Origin: Prado023 sp963700395
GTDB lineage: Bacteria > Actinomycetota > Actinomycetes > S36-B12 > CAIYMF01
Assembly: GCA_963700395.1 (NCBI GenBank)
Contig: CAVOXI010000001.1
Span: 1-64,000 of the forward strand
Reading direction: 5' to 3'
Length of the DNA: 64,000 nucleotides
Part shown: in pieces, positions 30,834-40,856 of the stretch
How positions within the stretch are numbered: position 1 is the first letter of the stretch
Layout of the letters: each line of letters starts with the position of its first letter
Made by a program: the position numbers and the translations under genes
Notes under the pieces: model-generated
Told to the model about the DNA's origin: nothing
Database searches by the model: none
Seen by the model: only the letters and a program-made list of their open reading frames with translations

Positions 30834-33767
30834 ATGACGGTCGCCAGCCGCGAGTTCTCCCGGTTCCCCCCGGTCGGCCCGCAGTGGTGGACGCACCCCG
30901 AGGGACCGCCGTTCGTGGGCAGGGCAGAGGAGATGCTCGCCCTTGACGGGGCGTGGCGCTCGGCCAGGGCGGGTCGTCGACAGGTCCTGTTTGTGCTCGG
31001 TGAGGCGGGGGCAGGCAAGTCCCGCCTGGCCGCTGAGATGACCGTGAGGTGCGCGGACCAGGGCGCTGCTGTTCTCGTTGGATGGTGTCTCCCGGACGCC
31101 CCCGTCGCCTACGAGCCGTTCCGCTCGCCCCTGGTGACCCTGATGGAGGACCTCCTCGGCGACGACCCCATTCAGCGGTGGGACGCTGCTCGTGAACTCC
31201 TCGTCGCGCCAACCCAAGGCGACAACGAGGGACCACATGCCGAGGCCCGCCGAGCCCGAGCGCCCGAGGCGTTCGAAGCGGTGGCCACAGCACTGCGCAG
31301 TGCGTCGTCGACGTGTCCCATCATCCTGGTGGTCGAGGACCTGCATTGGGCCACACCGTCGAGCATCGACCTCCTGAGCTGGATCGTCAGGCGCACCCCG
31401 GAAGCGAATCTGATGATCCTGGTCACTGCGCGCAACACGGGTCCGGAGTACTCAGACGAGGTCCGGGGGACCCTGTCCGAGCTGTACCGCCAACCAGGTG
31501 TGAGCGCCCTCGAGCTCGCCGGCCTGCCGACAGCCGAGATCGCTCGCCTGGTCACCACCGAGGCGGGCATCGACCCGACGCGGGCCCCAGAGATGGCTGA
31601 CCGGCTGCTCGTGCTGACCGCGGGCAACCCGTTCCTGCTCCAGGAGATCTGCCGCGACCTGCGCCGGCGGACGCATGCCAGCGAGCCTCTGGGGACCGCG
31701 CTGCACGTCCCCGAGTCGGTCCGGGCCGTGTTCGCATCCCGCATTCGGCGGCTCACCCAGGAGGAGCGCTGGGTGATCGAGCGGGCGGCCCTGCTTGGTG
31801 ATCGCTTCCCCACCTCGATGCTCGAGGCTGTCACGGAATCCGCGATCGAGACGATGCCCGCCCTCGATCATGCAGTCGACCTCGGACTGCTCGTTCCTCT
31901 GCCCGACGAGCAGGGCTTCGGGTTCCCGCACGCCCTGGCCCGGCAGGCCGTACTTGACCTCACGCCTCCGGCGCGGTTGGCGGCTGGCCACGGCCGAGTG
32001 GCTGACCTCCTCGAAGCCCGATCCGGCCTGACCCTGCCCGAGGTTCAGCTGCTGGCCCATCACAACCTGAACGCCTTCGGTCGGGTGGAGAAGGCCCGAA
32101 CCTACCTGATCCGCGCTGCCGAACTCGCGGACCGCTCGTGGGCCTACACCGAAGCGGCCCAGCACTACGAGCGCGCGGCTGAGCTGTCCCAGACTGCAAA
32201 CGAACGGCACAGGCTCCTGCTGTGCGCGGTGGACTGCCTGCAATCCTCAGGTGAGTACAGGGCCGCACGAGAGGTCGCCGACAGGGTGGCCGGTGAGGCG
32301 GTCGATGCGGGGATGAGGCTGGACGCGGCGATCCTCGGGGAGCAGGAGGCCACGCTCGATGGCGGTGACCTGCGGGCCGTCAGGCTCCTCGCCGAAGCGC
32401 TGGAGGAGTTACCCACCGACGTGCACGATCGCAGGTGCCTGCGCGGGCTGGTGGGCCTGAGCCGCGGACTCGGCCAGGTCCTTGACTCGCCGGATGCCGC
32501 CCCGCTCTACGAGGTTGTGGTGGCGGGGGCCAGGCACACGGGGGACACTCGGCTGATCGCCGACGTCCTCTCGTGCGGCCTGGCCCTGGCCTTCGGGCGG
32601 CCCGGTCGCTCGGATGAGGCCCTCGTGGCCGCCCGGGAGCTCACCACGTTGGCGCGCCCCGGTGATGCCCAGAACCTCGGCACCTCCGGATTCTTCCGGT
32701 GCCTCCTGGGCCTTCGGACCGGGCGCATTGACGACGTCCACGCGGGTCTGGTCGACTACCAGTTGGCCTTTGACATCGGCGGGCACCTCTGGTTCGCCTA
32801 CTGGCCCGATGTGGTCGACTTCGACCTGCGCTTCATGCGGGGGGACTTCTCGGGCGCTGCTCAGGTCGCCGACCGGATCATGTCCTGGGGGATCGAGCGT
32901 TTCGGTGACGACCATAACGCCCATTACGGCGTGCACATGTTCCAGGTCCAACGCGAGAGGGGCGCGCTCGAGGAGGTTCGCGGCCTGATCACCGGCGATG
33001 AGCCGGCCCAGGGTAGCTGGGCTCCCGCGCTGCTCGCCCTGTACACCGAGTTGCGCATGGCGAGGCCGGCGAGGCGACTTCTGGACTTGCTGGGTGACGA
33101 CGAAGTGCTCAGGGCCAACCGCCTGACGGAGTACATGCCCACCGCCCTTGCCTATCTTGTTGAGGGGGCCCTGTTCCTTGACGACGAGGTGACGTTGCGA
33201 AGGCTGCGACCCATGGTCGCCGAGCACTCGGGCCTGAACCTGGTCTCGGACCAGTTCGTTGCGCTCAACGGCGCGGCAGACCGCTACCTCGGCATGATCG
33301 ACGCAGCCCTCGGGGAGGTCGATCCCCTGCCCGCCTTCGAGGCAGCCGCCGAGCTGGCCAGCCGATGCGGCTTCATTGTCGACCGTGCGCTGACCCTGAC
33401 CGCCCGAGCGCGTCACCTCGCCCGGATCCACGGCCCGGGGGCGCGTGAGGTCATCGACACTGCCGCTGAGGCGCGCGCCATCGCCGAGCCCATTGGGCAG
33501 CACCGGGTGCTCCGGGCGCTGCCCGCGGCCACCGGACGGGCCCCGGGTCCGGCACGGCACCCCGAATGCAGGCTCACGGAACGCGAGCTCGAAGTGCTGC
33601 GCCTCGTGTGCATGGGTTGCTCCAACCGGGAGATCGCCCAGCGACTGGTGATCAGCCAGAACACTGCCGCGAACCATGTGCGCGCGATCCTGACGAAGAC
33701 CGACAGCGCGAACCGGACGGAGGCAGCAATGCTCGCCGTGTCTCGGGGTTGGATCGCTTCCGCCTAG
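30834..33767 (+). CDS. Large AAA-ATPase LuxR-family (LAL/MalT-type) transcriptional regulator
   Basis: 977 residues. Walker A LGEAGAGKSRLA near residue 55 and Walker B IILVVEDLHWA near 175 define the STAND ATPase; the middle is a long helical TPR-like region; the last 65 residues form the LuxR HTH (LTERELEVLRLVCMGCSNRE, then VISQNTAANHVRAIL). Such proteins sense a small molecule or protein and activate target operons. ATG 30834 follows GAGGAGG; the frame extends to 30789. Divergent from the hydrolase-like lipoprotein, its likely target. Confidence 0.88.
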   Translation: MTVASREFSRFPPVGPQWWTHPEGPPFVGRAEEMLALDGAWRSARAGRRQVLFVLGEAGAGKSRLAAEMTVRCADQGAAVLVGWCLPDAPVAYEPFRSPLVTLMEDLLGDDPIQRWDAARELLVAPTQGDNEGPHAEARRARAPEAFEAVATALRSASSTCPIILVVEDLHWATPSSIDLLSWIVRRTPEANLMILVTARNTGPEYSDEVRGTLSELYRQPGVSALELAGLPTAEIARLVTTEAGIDPTRAPEMADRLLVLTAGNPFLLQEICRDLRRRTHASEPLGTALHVPESVRAVFASRIRRLTQEERWVIERAALLGDRFPTSMLEAVTESAIETMPALDHAVDLGLLVPLPDEQGFGFPHALARQAVLDLTPPARLAAGHGRVADLLEARSGLTLPEVQLLAHHNLNAFGRVEKARTYLIRAAELADRSWAYTEAAQHYERAAELSQTANERHRLLLCAVDCLQSSGEYRAAREVADRVAGEAVDAGMRLDAAILGEQEATLDGGDLRAVRLLAEALEELPTDVHDRRCLRGLVGLSRGLGQVLDSPDAAPLYEVVVAGARHTGDTRLIADVLSCGLALAFGRPGRSDEALVAARELTTLARPGDAQNLGTSGFFRCLLGLRTGRIDDVHAGLVDYQLAFDIGGHLWFAYWPDVVDFDLRFMRGDFSGAAQVADRIMSWGIERFGDDHNAHYGVHMFQVQRERGALEEVRGLITGDEPAQGSWAPALLALYTELRMARPARRLLDLLGDDEVLRANRLTEYMPTALAYLVEGALFLDDEVTLRRLRPMVAEHSGLNLVSDQFVALNGAADRYLGMIDAALGEVDPLPAFEAAAELASRCGFIVDRALTLTARARHLARIHGPGAREVIDTAAEARAIAEPIGQHRVLRALPAATGRAPGPARHPECRLTERELEVLRLVCMGCSNREIAQRLVISQNTAANHVRAILTKTDSANRTEAAMLAVSRGWIASA

Positions 33768-34018
33768 GAGGGTCCGTCGGGGGCCTCGTCGATGAGCCCC
33801 GCAGCCCTGGCCCTGCGAAGCACATCGTCGGTCAGGGCGTGGGCGACCGCCTGGACCGCCTCGCGCTCTGCAGCCTCCCGCGCGTCGTGAGGTCTCTCGA
33901 GGTCGTACGTCTTGCCGGGCTGGGTCCGCAGGAAGCTGCGCACCCAGAGGGCGTCCTCGGCTGCGCGCTTCCTGCCGCCCGGCTCGATCTCGGGCTCGCT
34001 GCGTGATCCGCTCACCAC
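33764..34018 (-). CDS. Hypothetical small acidic/basic helical protein
   Basis: 84 residues, not recognised. Charged and helical (RKRAAEDALWVRSFLRTQPG, EAAEREAVQAVAHALTDDVL). GTG start at 34018 or 34015 without a clear ribosome binding site. Converges on and overlaps the regulator gene stop by four bases. The composition looks protein-like, but the call is weak. Confidence 0.4.
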   Translation of the reverse strand: MVSGSRSEPEIEPGGRKRAAEDALWVRSFLRTQPGKTYDLERPHDAREAAEREAVQAVAHALTDDVLRRARAAGLIDEAPDGPS

Positions 34019-34300
34019 AGCGGGAGGTTAGCGCGCCGAGCCATCATCAGGTCAGGACCCACGCGCGCTCACGAGTGGGGTCGTGCGGACCTGTGGTGGC
34101 CCGCGGCGGTGACCGTTGGAAGACGCCTTCAACCGGATGGCCCAGCCGACGAGACCGTATCTCGCTCGGCCGTTCCGGATCGCCCTGGTTGTGGGCCGTG
34201 GGGTTCTTCGTTGGGCTATGTGCAGCCCGTTCCCCGGGCTGGGGACGGTCCCTACTCTTGTTGGGGTGTTGGGACTGGTGATCTCCGACGGGCTCAGCTG

Positions 34301-34855
34301 ATGCCGGGGCGTAGTCGTCGGGGGTCTCGGGGGGCACCGGTCCGCACGCTCGCACTGCTGGCCGGCTTTGCCGCCGGGGGCGGGAGCCCCCCGGCGGGTG
34401 GGTTCGTGGCCGGGACCGCCGCGACACAGGATCCTGATCCGGTCGCCGGCATGGTGCGCGTCGACGCCACCTCACGCCCGCAACCGGGCCTCGAGGACCC
34501 GCTGCAAGTGGAGAACGGGATCGTCGAGACCGACGCCGTCGCAGGCACCGTAGGCGCCGGCCCCGACATGCCCGTGATCATCCTCCAATCCGGCCAGTTC
34601 GAGGATGCACCGAGCCGACTACCGGCAGATGCGGAACGGGCTGCAGCGCCACGCCCCCACGGTCTCGGAGTACTCGCTGCACGCGGTCGTCGACAGATCC
34701 GATCACTTCATCCCGATTCGCAGCCCACCGACCGTGGTCGCAGCGACGACACCGTCGCCGAGTCCATCCGCTGCGAAAGTGCCACCCTCCCCACCTGGCC
34801 TGACGACGTGATCGCCGCCGGGGTCACCTGCTCAGTCGAAGCGAGGCTGCAATGA
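34301..34855 (+). pseudogene. Decayed copy of the hydrolase-like lipoprotein
   Basis: Residues VAGMVRVDATS, VENGIVETDAV and GAGPDMPVIILQSGQ in one frame, SEYSLHAVVDRSDHFIPIRS in a second, and DTVAESIRCESATLP with AAGVTC back in the first follow the order of the intact gene at 29563. Everything before the elbow is lost and two frame changes remain. This copy keeps the catalytic-type His (SDHFIP) that the intact one lacks. The stop overlaps the next lipoprotein start by ATGA. The 282 bases before it hold no gene I can support. Confidence 0.75.
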
Positions 34856-35739
34856 GAGTCGCTGTGCGTCTTCTGACCGTCATCGTCGGCGGGCTGTTGG
34901 CGGTCACTGCCTGCAGCGGCTTCGATGACTCCGTGATGCCACCCACTGGCACGCCAAGCGCCACCACGAAACAGCAGGCCAACTTATCGCCTATACCTGC
35001 TGCCGATGCCAGCGTGGCCTCCGGAGTTCCCATGCCTGAGCGGGGCACCTGCTGGGCGATCCCCTCGGATCGCGCGCTCGACCCCGACTACTGGTTCGAC
35101 GACGCCGAAGCGGTGCCATGCAGTGAGCCGCACACCACGCAGACCGCCCGGGTGCTGTCACAGTCACTGACCGAGCCCACCATCGAGCAGGCGACGGGCA
35201 AGGCGCAGGCGTGCTGGAACCACGTCCGCCTCTTCCTCGGAGTCAACCCCGCCCACTGGGTTCCGTGGGGGTTCGTGATGTTCCTCCCGAGCAAGCAGGA
35301 GATCGCCAACGGCGCCAACTGGGTACGCTGCGACGCGTTCCTGCCCGCAACATGGGACTCCACGACGGTTCGCACCACCACCATCTCGGCCGCTGGTATC
35401 GCGATCGACCCTACTCGGGAAGTCTGGGCGTGCCTTGACGAGGACCCCAGCAAACCCGACCAGCCGTTCGTCCCCTGTGATCAGCCGCACCAATACGAGC
35501 AGACCGGGACCTTGGCCATCATCACCGGACTATCCGGCGTCGAAGAGTACCCCTCGCCCGCCGAGCTCGACGCAGCAGCCCAAGAGCAGTGCACGCCTTC
35601 CGCCACCGACCAGCGCGGAGGTCACACCGCCGTGATGGCAGCCTGGGATCCGAAGTCCGTGCTTCAGGAGAGAACCGAGATCGCAGGCGCCTGCTTCACG
35701 TTCAACAAGACCGGCGAGCCCCTCGAACCCCGGAAGTAG
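34852..35739 (+). CDS. Septum-formation-family-like lipoprotein
   Basis: 295 residues. Signal peptide with lipobox VTAC at residues 18-21. Repeated Cys and Pro-His pairs (VPCSEPHTTQT, NWVRCDAFLP, VPCDQPHQYEQTG, CFTFN) are the mark of the actinobacterial septum formation family (PF13845-like), whose biochemical role is unknown. ATG overlaps the stop of the decayed hydrolase copy, so it was once the second gene of a coupled pair. Confidence 0.72.
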   Translation: MRVAVRLLTVIVGGLLAVTACSGFDDSVMPPTGTPSATTKQQANLSPIPAADASVASGVPMPERGTCWAIPSDRALDPDYWFDDAEAVPCSEPHTTQTARVLSQSLTEPTIEQATGKAQACWNHVRLFLGVNPAHWVPWGFVMFLPSKQEIANGANWVRCDAFLPATWDSTTVRTTTISAAGIAIDPTREVWACLDEDPSKPDQPFVPCDQPHQYEQTGTLAIITGLSGVEEYPSPAELDAAAQEQCTPSATDQRGGHTAVMAAWDPKSVLQERTEIAGACFTFNKTGEPLEPRK

Positions 35740-35972
35740 GCCGCCTCGCGCGTTCGCGCGCCGGCACTGTGGGAGTTGTCGCGATTTCCGAAAGCAGCCG
35801 CCTCACAATCTGACGTTCGAGGATCGCCCCGGGAGCCGGTATTGAACGAGGCCTGATGTCGGAAAGCGACACTCGCCTCTGGCAGGCCACTCGTGCACGC
35901 CCCGCCCCCTGCCGTCGCGAGTCGACCACCCCGGCGTCCGCTCAGCCTTGGGCGGCGACTGGCGATGACTGG

Positions 35973-36653
35973 TCAGTGGGTGGGTTCCTCTGGGGGTACG
36001 CCCTTGATGAGGAGCCATAGCGCGAGGCTGACCTCGGCGATGAAGCCGATCGCCCAGGAGGGGTAGCTGATCGCGGGGTACCCGGGTGCGAGGAGTGCCT
36101 GGAGGAACCAGACGAGGACCGCGACGCCGTCCAGGAGGAGGAGCCAACCGAGGAACCGGGGGAGGAACCCCGAGCGCAGGACGAGCCAGCCCAGGGGGAA
36201 CAGCCATGCGGAGAAGAACACCTGGGCCATGATGAAGCTGGTCTGGTGGGTGGTGACTGACAGCATCGCCAGGGCGTCGAGTTGCGGGCCGGTGAGTCCC
36301 ACGGAGTCGCTCTGCGCGAGAACGGCGAACAGGGGCAGGTAGCTCGCGCACTGCACCGCCACCCCGATCGCGTTGAGTATGAGCAGGAGCAGGGCAAGGG
36401 GTTCGTTGACTGGGCGCAGAAGCACGTAGAGCGCCCAGGCGGTGAGGACGAACAGCAGCGCTGAGCCGATCGCTGCGACCAGCCCCAGCCGGAACAGCAC
36501 CTCGTCACCGGTGATGGTCGCGCGCAGCGTGTCCGCGTCGCTGAGCCCGATGTTCCCAATCTGGCTGGCCAGCACGTTGGCCAGGACGTAGGCCAGGTAC
36601 AGGCCGCCCGCCCAGCGAGCGACCGCGGTCCGTGGCCATGCCGTCGCGATCAC
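35973..36653 (-). CDS. DUF4386-like multi-pass membrane protein
   Basis: 226 residues with six or so hydrophobic helices (GGLYLAYVLANVLASQIG, LLFVLTAWALYVLL, WLFPLGWLVL, FLGWLLLLDGVAVLVWFLQA). The first segment, the PLG-WLVLRSGFLPRFLGWLL block and the length fit DUF4386; function unknown. GTG 36653 overlaps the upstream membrane-protein stop (GTGA). Confidence 0.78.
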   Translation of the reverse strand: MIATAWPRTAVARWAGGLYLAYVLANVLASQIGNIGLSDADTLRATITGDEVLFRLGLVAAIGSALLFVLTAWALYVLLRPVNEPLALLLLILNAIGVAVQCASYLPLFAVLAQSDSVGLTGPQLDALAMLSVTTHQTSFIMAQVFFSAWLFPLGWLVLRSGFLPRFLGWLLLLDGVAVLVWFLQALLAPGYPAISYPSWAIGFIAEVSLALWLLIKGVPPEEPTH

Positions 36654-37168
36654 GGCAGCCCCCCTCGTTCGGTCACCTGTGCGAGGGGATCTGCCCCAGT
36701 CTGCTCTGCGCGGGTGACCAGCCCGACCGCCAGTCCGAGGGCGAGGACGCGGATCACGTTGAACACCGTCGCCACGAGCAACCAGTGGCCGGGGTCGGAC
36801 ACTCCCGATCGCAGCTTCGAGGGCACCTCGACGACCACGGTGAGAAGGATGAGGGCGGCCGCGCTGAGCCACAGGGCCCGGCTCAGCGGGCCGCTGCCCG
36901 GGACCCGCTCCGGGTATCGCACGAGCACCAGAGCCACGACGCTGGCGATGAGCAGTCCACCGACTGCCGCCTCCACGAGCATCGGCACATAGGCAATCGA
37001 CAATGCGGACCGGTATGCGGCGGCGATCGGGGTCAACGAGATGACGAGGTTGGCCGACCAGAACGCAACCGCTCCGGCTATGGCGGGTCTCCGCCAGCCG
37101 ATGCGGGGCGACCCCGCGGGCTTCGCACTCCTGGGACCGGACGAGGGGACCTCGACGACATCCATCAT
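36650..37168 (-). CDS. Four-helix membrane protein, unknown function
   Basis: About 172 residues. Helices at AIAGAVAFWSANLVISL, VEAAVGGLLIASVVALVLV, LWLSAAALILLTVVVEV and LVATVFNVIRVLALGLAVGL. No recognisable family. Start among GTG 37177 and ATG 37168/37165; ATG preferred. Translationally coupled to the DUF4386 gene, so the two may act together. Confidence 0.65.
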   Translation of the reverse strand: MMDVVEVPSSGPRSAKPAGSPRIGWRRPAIAGAVAFWSANLVISLTPIAAAYRSALSIAYVPMLVEAAVGGLLIASVVALVLVRYPERVPGSGPLSRALWLSAAALILLTVVVEVPSKLRSGVSDPGHWLLVATVFNVIRVLALGLAVGLVTRAEQTGADPLAQVTERGGLP

Positions 37169-37302
37169 CACTCCCACGGGCCAGACCCACGATCCGACCC
37201 GACTTCATCATCCCGCCGAACGGGCCCGATAGCGAGGTGGCTGCAACACCTCAGGCACCGATAGTGCGGGCGCTGGAACGTCACAGCGGCTCCCCTCTGA
37301 TG

Positions 37303-37640
37303 TCAAGAGGCGGTTTGTAGCGTTCTGGAGCTGGTGGTCTTCCGTGCTGGGGTGGGTATGGGGAGCGTCTGCTTCGCGGGTCCGGGTTGTGGCTGATCCG
37401 AAGTGCCGGTGCGCGGGTGTGAGCCGGCCGCGCTGGATGGAAGTGCCGCCCCGCAGTGCCCTCCCGGGCCCGCGTCCATGACAGCTGTTGCTGCCGTCGC
37501 CGTCTTGGCGTCGTTGACCAGCTGTCGGTGGATGGCGTCAGAGATGCGTCGCTTCAGGCAGCGCATGGGTTCCATGGGGGTCTTGCCGGCGGCGAGCGTG
37601 CGCCGGTAGTACACGCCCGCTGCTATCCTGTGGCCCCGAA
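37303..37640 (-). mobile_element. IS110-like transposase C-terminal remnant
   Basis: A minus-strand frame encodes VYYRRTLAAGKTPMEPMRCL, KRRISDAIHRQLVNDA and GPGGHCGAALPSSAAGSHP, a C-terminus I associate with IS110/IS116/IS902-type transposases of Actinobacteria. The catalytic domain upstream is absent; the frame simply runs antisense into the next gene. No inverted repeats are visible, as expected for IS110. Family assignment is from memory of the pattern. Confidence 0.55.
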
Positions 37641-37657
37641 TTGAGGACGGCCGCCTC

Positions 37658-39275
37658 ATGATCCCTGACCCCTCCATGCTGCCCGGGGACGGCGCGTCGG
37701 GTGAGTACTGGAACGGCGTGATCGCCGAGACGCTGACCCGTGTCCTGGCCAGCGCGGCCTTCGCCGGATCGGAGCGCTCGAGGGCCTTCTTGGCATACGT
37801 GGTGACCGAGACCCTGGCGGGTCGTGGCGATCGGCTCTCGGAGCGCACGGTTGGACGCCGCGCTCTGGACCACGGCGCGGCCTTCGACGGCCGGACGGAC
37901 GCCTCGGTGCGGGTACGGGCCACCCGGGTGCGCAAAGCCCTGCGAGCCTACGGTCGAGGGGGAGGGCGCTGCGGACCTCGTGCGGATCGACCTGCCACCG
38001 GGTACCTACACGCCGACGTTCTCGCGGGTACCAACACCGCACCTGGCCAGCCGAACGGTCGAGCCTGCCGTCTTGGTGATGCTGTTCGACGCCGTCGGGG
38101 AGGGGGCCGCCGCTGCTGCGACGGCGGTCAGCGAGGCACTGGTAGGGCAGTTGGCCCGCTTCCCCGGGCTGCGCGTGCTCGGGCCGGCGACCTCGCGTAT
38201 CGGGGTTGCCCAACATATCGGTCGCCAACTCGGGGCGCGGTATGTGCTGCAGGGCAGCGCATTGGGGACCGGCGATGTGCTGCGCCTGAGCGCCCGGGTG
38301 ACCGACGCCGAGTCCGGGGAGTTCGTGTGGGCCGTGGCCGAGACCCTGGCCCGGGAAACGCACCAGCTGTGGGCGCTCGTGGATGGGTGGGTGGCGGAGG
38401 TCGCCGGCGAGTTGGGCGACTACGCGGGCGTACTCCTGCCGCGCTCGGCCCCGGCCGACGACCCGGACGCAGAGAAGCTCGAGACCGCCGCCCGTCTGGC
38501 CTTCTACACCTACGTCGCCCAGGGCACCAACGCCGCGCTGCTGGACGCCCGCCAGGCGCTCGCTCTGGCCCGGGAGTCCGGGACGAGAGCTCCCGCGGTG
38601 CTGGCGATGCTCGCCAACGCACTTGCTGTGACCGCAGCCTACGGACTCTCCGAGGACCCAGACGCAGATCTCGCCGAAGCCGAGGCGACCGCCCGGGAGG
38701 CCCTCGCTGTCGAACCGCGCAACGCTCACGCGCATCTCGATCTCGGCACGGTCGCGCTTGCGCGGGGGCAGTGGGAGGTGGCGATCCAGCGCGCTCAACA
38801 GGGTGCCCGGCTTGGGGCGGGGCATCCGACCATGCTGGCCACTGCCGGCACCCTGCTGTCCCTGGCCGGGGCCTGGGCCGAGGGGGTGCAGGTGATGCGA
38901 GAGGCCCTGCGCCTGAACCCCAGTCACCCGGGATACATGCACGGCTTGCTCGCGCTGGACCGAGTGCTGGTGGGCGACGACGCGGCGGCCCTGGCCGAGG
39001 CCAGCCTGATCCATGCCCCGGACGCGTACTGGGGCCCGTTCTACCGGGCTCTTGCCCTCGCTGGGCTGGGCTACCTCGACCAGGCCCACCGGGAGTTGGC
39101 GGCGGCCGTGCTCATCGAGCCGACACTGCTGGAGGACCCACAGTCCGTGCTGGGAAGCTACGCCAACTTCAACGAGAGCCAGATGGCCGTGCTGGTGGAC
39201 CGGGTGGCGCTCATCCAGGGCTCGGGCGAGCCCCCGACTGATCCGCCGAGCCCCGAACCCACCCCGCTGAACTGA
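37658..39275 (+). CDS. TolB/adenylate-cyclase-type TPR protein, frameshifted
   Basis: About 538 residues if joined. The first frame gives FAGSERSRAFLAYVVTETLA and VRATRVRKALRAY, a conserved N-terminal module of TPR proteins related to adenylate-cyclase-type regulators. At about 37950 homology passes to the next frame: VEGEGAADLVRIDLPPGTYT, then a TolB-N-like domain (LGARYVLQGSALGTGDVLRL) and four or so TPRs (AHAHLDLGTVALARGQWEVA). One surplus base in CTACGGTCGAGGGGGAGGG explains it. Error or true lesion not resolvable. Confidence 0.72.
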
Positions 39276-39381
39276 AACCGTTTCACTCCCCGCCCCGGGC
39301 ATTTCTTGGCGTGCGCGCGATTTGGGCAACCCTAGAATTTGCCGGCGCGGGCGTCCGCCTGAGACGGAAGGAGCACACGCC

Positions 39382-40299
39382 ATGGATATTCGTACCTCGC
39401 CCTTGGTCGAGATGGCCGAGGAAGCCAAGCGGCCAACGCGCTGGTGGTTGGGCTGGATCGTGGCGGTGCTGATCGTCGTGGCCGGTGGGGCCGGCGGCCA
39501 GGCCATCGGGGCTGCGGTGCTCGGCTCGCCCGAGCCGGACGACCCCAAGTACCAGTTCGGGGAGTTCTTCTCGTTCGGATTCACCCTGGTGGCACTGCTG
39601 CTGTGGGTGGTCCTCAAGGAGGGCCGCCCCTTCACGTCGCTGGGCTTCCGTGGGGGCAATCCTGTGGGCAAGCTCGCGGTCGGGGTTGTCATCGGGGCCC
39701 TCATGATGGGTGCCGGCGTCCTGGCGCTGACGGTCATGGGCCAGTACGAGGCGGGCATCTCCCAGCACACCAACGTCGGGTCCGAGGCCCTGGCCCTGCT
39801 GCTGCCCCTGGCCGTCGTGTTCCTGCTGCAGGCCTCGACCGAGGAGGCAGTCACCCGCGGGTACATGCTCCAGATCGGTGGTCGGCAGCTGCCCGGCTGG
39901 GTCGCGATCATCGCCACCTCGGTCATCTTCTCCATCCTGCACGTGGGCGCCAGCCCGCTCGCGCTGGTCAACATCGCGCTGTACGCCCTGTTCGCCTCCT
40001 TCGTGGCGCTGGGCCAGGGGTCCCTGTGGCTCATCTGCGGCATCCACGCGGGCTGGAACTACTTCCAGGGCAACATCTTCGGGGTCCCGGTCAGCGGCAA
40101 CCCGGAGGCGAACTCACTGCTCGCGTTCGGCCCCGCGGAGGGCTCCAGCGAGCTGCTCAGCGGTGGTGACTTCGGCATCGAGGCCAGCCTCGCCGGCACC
40201 GTGGTGCTCGTCATCGCGCTGGTCATCGCCTTCGGTGCCTACCGCCGGGCCGAGGTGGCGCGTCAGGCGTCGGCTGGCGCCGCCCTCACCTCCGCCTGA
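39382..40299 (+). CDS. CPBP family intramembrane glutamic protease
   Basis: 305 residues with about eight hydrophobic helices. Motif 1 STEEAVTRGYML (catalytic Glu-Glu and Arg), motif 2 FSILHVG, and motif 3 GIHAGWNYFQGN carry the His and Asn of Rce1/CPBP proteases. Substrate unknown; some members process peptides or act in bacteriocin immunity. ATG 39382 follows GGAAGGAG. Confidence 0.88.
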   Translation: MDIRTSPLVEMAEEAKRPTRWWLGWIVAVLIVVAGGAGGQAIGAAVLGSPEPDDPKYQFGEFFSFGFTLVALLLWVVLKEGRPFTSLGFRGGNPVGKLAVGVVIGALMMGAGVLALTVMGQYEAGISQHTNVGSEALALLLPLAVVFLLQASTEEAVTRGYMLQIGGRQLPGWVAIIATSVIFSILHVGASPLALVNIALYALFASFVALGQGSLWLICGIHAGWNYFQGNIFGVPVSGNPEANSLLAFGPAEGSSELLSGGDFGIEASLAGTVVLVIALVIAFGAYRRAEVARQASAGAALTSA

Positions 40300-40856
40300 C
40301 GAGGCTGCGGCCGAGGCCCGCTCGAATTCTCGTGCGGCGTGCAGGTCGCCTGGTCAGCTCGTCGATCCTGCGAGCGCGGGTGGTCTCGACGCTGGGGAAG
40401 GGCAGTGTGTCCCAGCTGGGGACTCCAAGGGCTCGGGCGAGGACCAGGTCCGCAAGTTCGGGGTTGAGCGCAGCCGCGGGTGGGACGGCTGACCCCACCA
40501 AGGAGCCCTGGCACGAGAGCGGCCCTCGGCAGCAGCTGGTGAATCCGCTGCGGGTGCTGCGAACCCGTCCGCCGGAGGCCCATTTGAGTTGCTATGCCCG
40601 CGTATGCCGCGAACCGTCCCCGTCTGCAGCGCTGCGTCCAACCGCCGCGAGTCGCGCGGGGCTGCCACCCACGATGGGGCACGTCATCAGCTGGATGGCC
40701 TGCCGCGGCGGGCAGGCTCATGGTGGCGCTTCCGGTGCCGACTCGCAAGTAGGCCTCGTCGACGGCCGACTCGGCACGCCCGATGCCACGAAAGCCAGGC
40801 TCCCACCCGGGGGCTGAGCGGCTTTCGGCGGGGGAGGGGACCTCGGCCAACTCGGC
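40300..40856. other. 557-bp stretch without a supportable gene
   Basis: Minus-strand frames such as 40286-40501 (LNPELADLVLARALGVPSWD) have some protein-like composition but no motif or good start, and neighbouring frames on the same strand show scraps only. Possibly the remains of a decayed gene. Confidence 0.4.

Noticed and set aside
30783..31346. Minus-strand ORF extending the lipoprotein upstream to 31293
   Set aside because: The extension is antisense to the AAA regulator; the signal peptide and ribosome binding site place the start at 30666.
34116..34301. 61-codon plus-strand ORF with a hydrophobic C-terminus
   Set aside because: No ribosome binding site or recognisable family; overlaps other open frames of equal quality.
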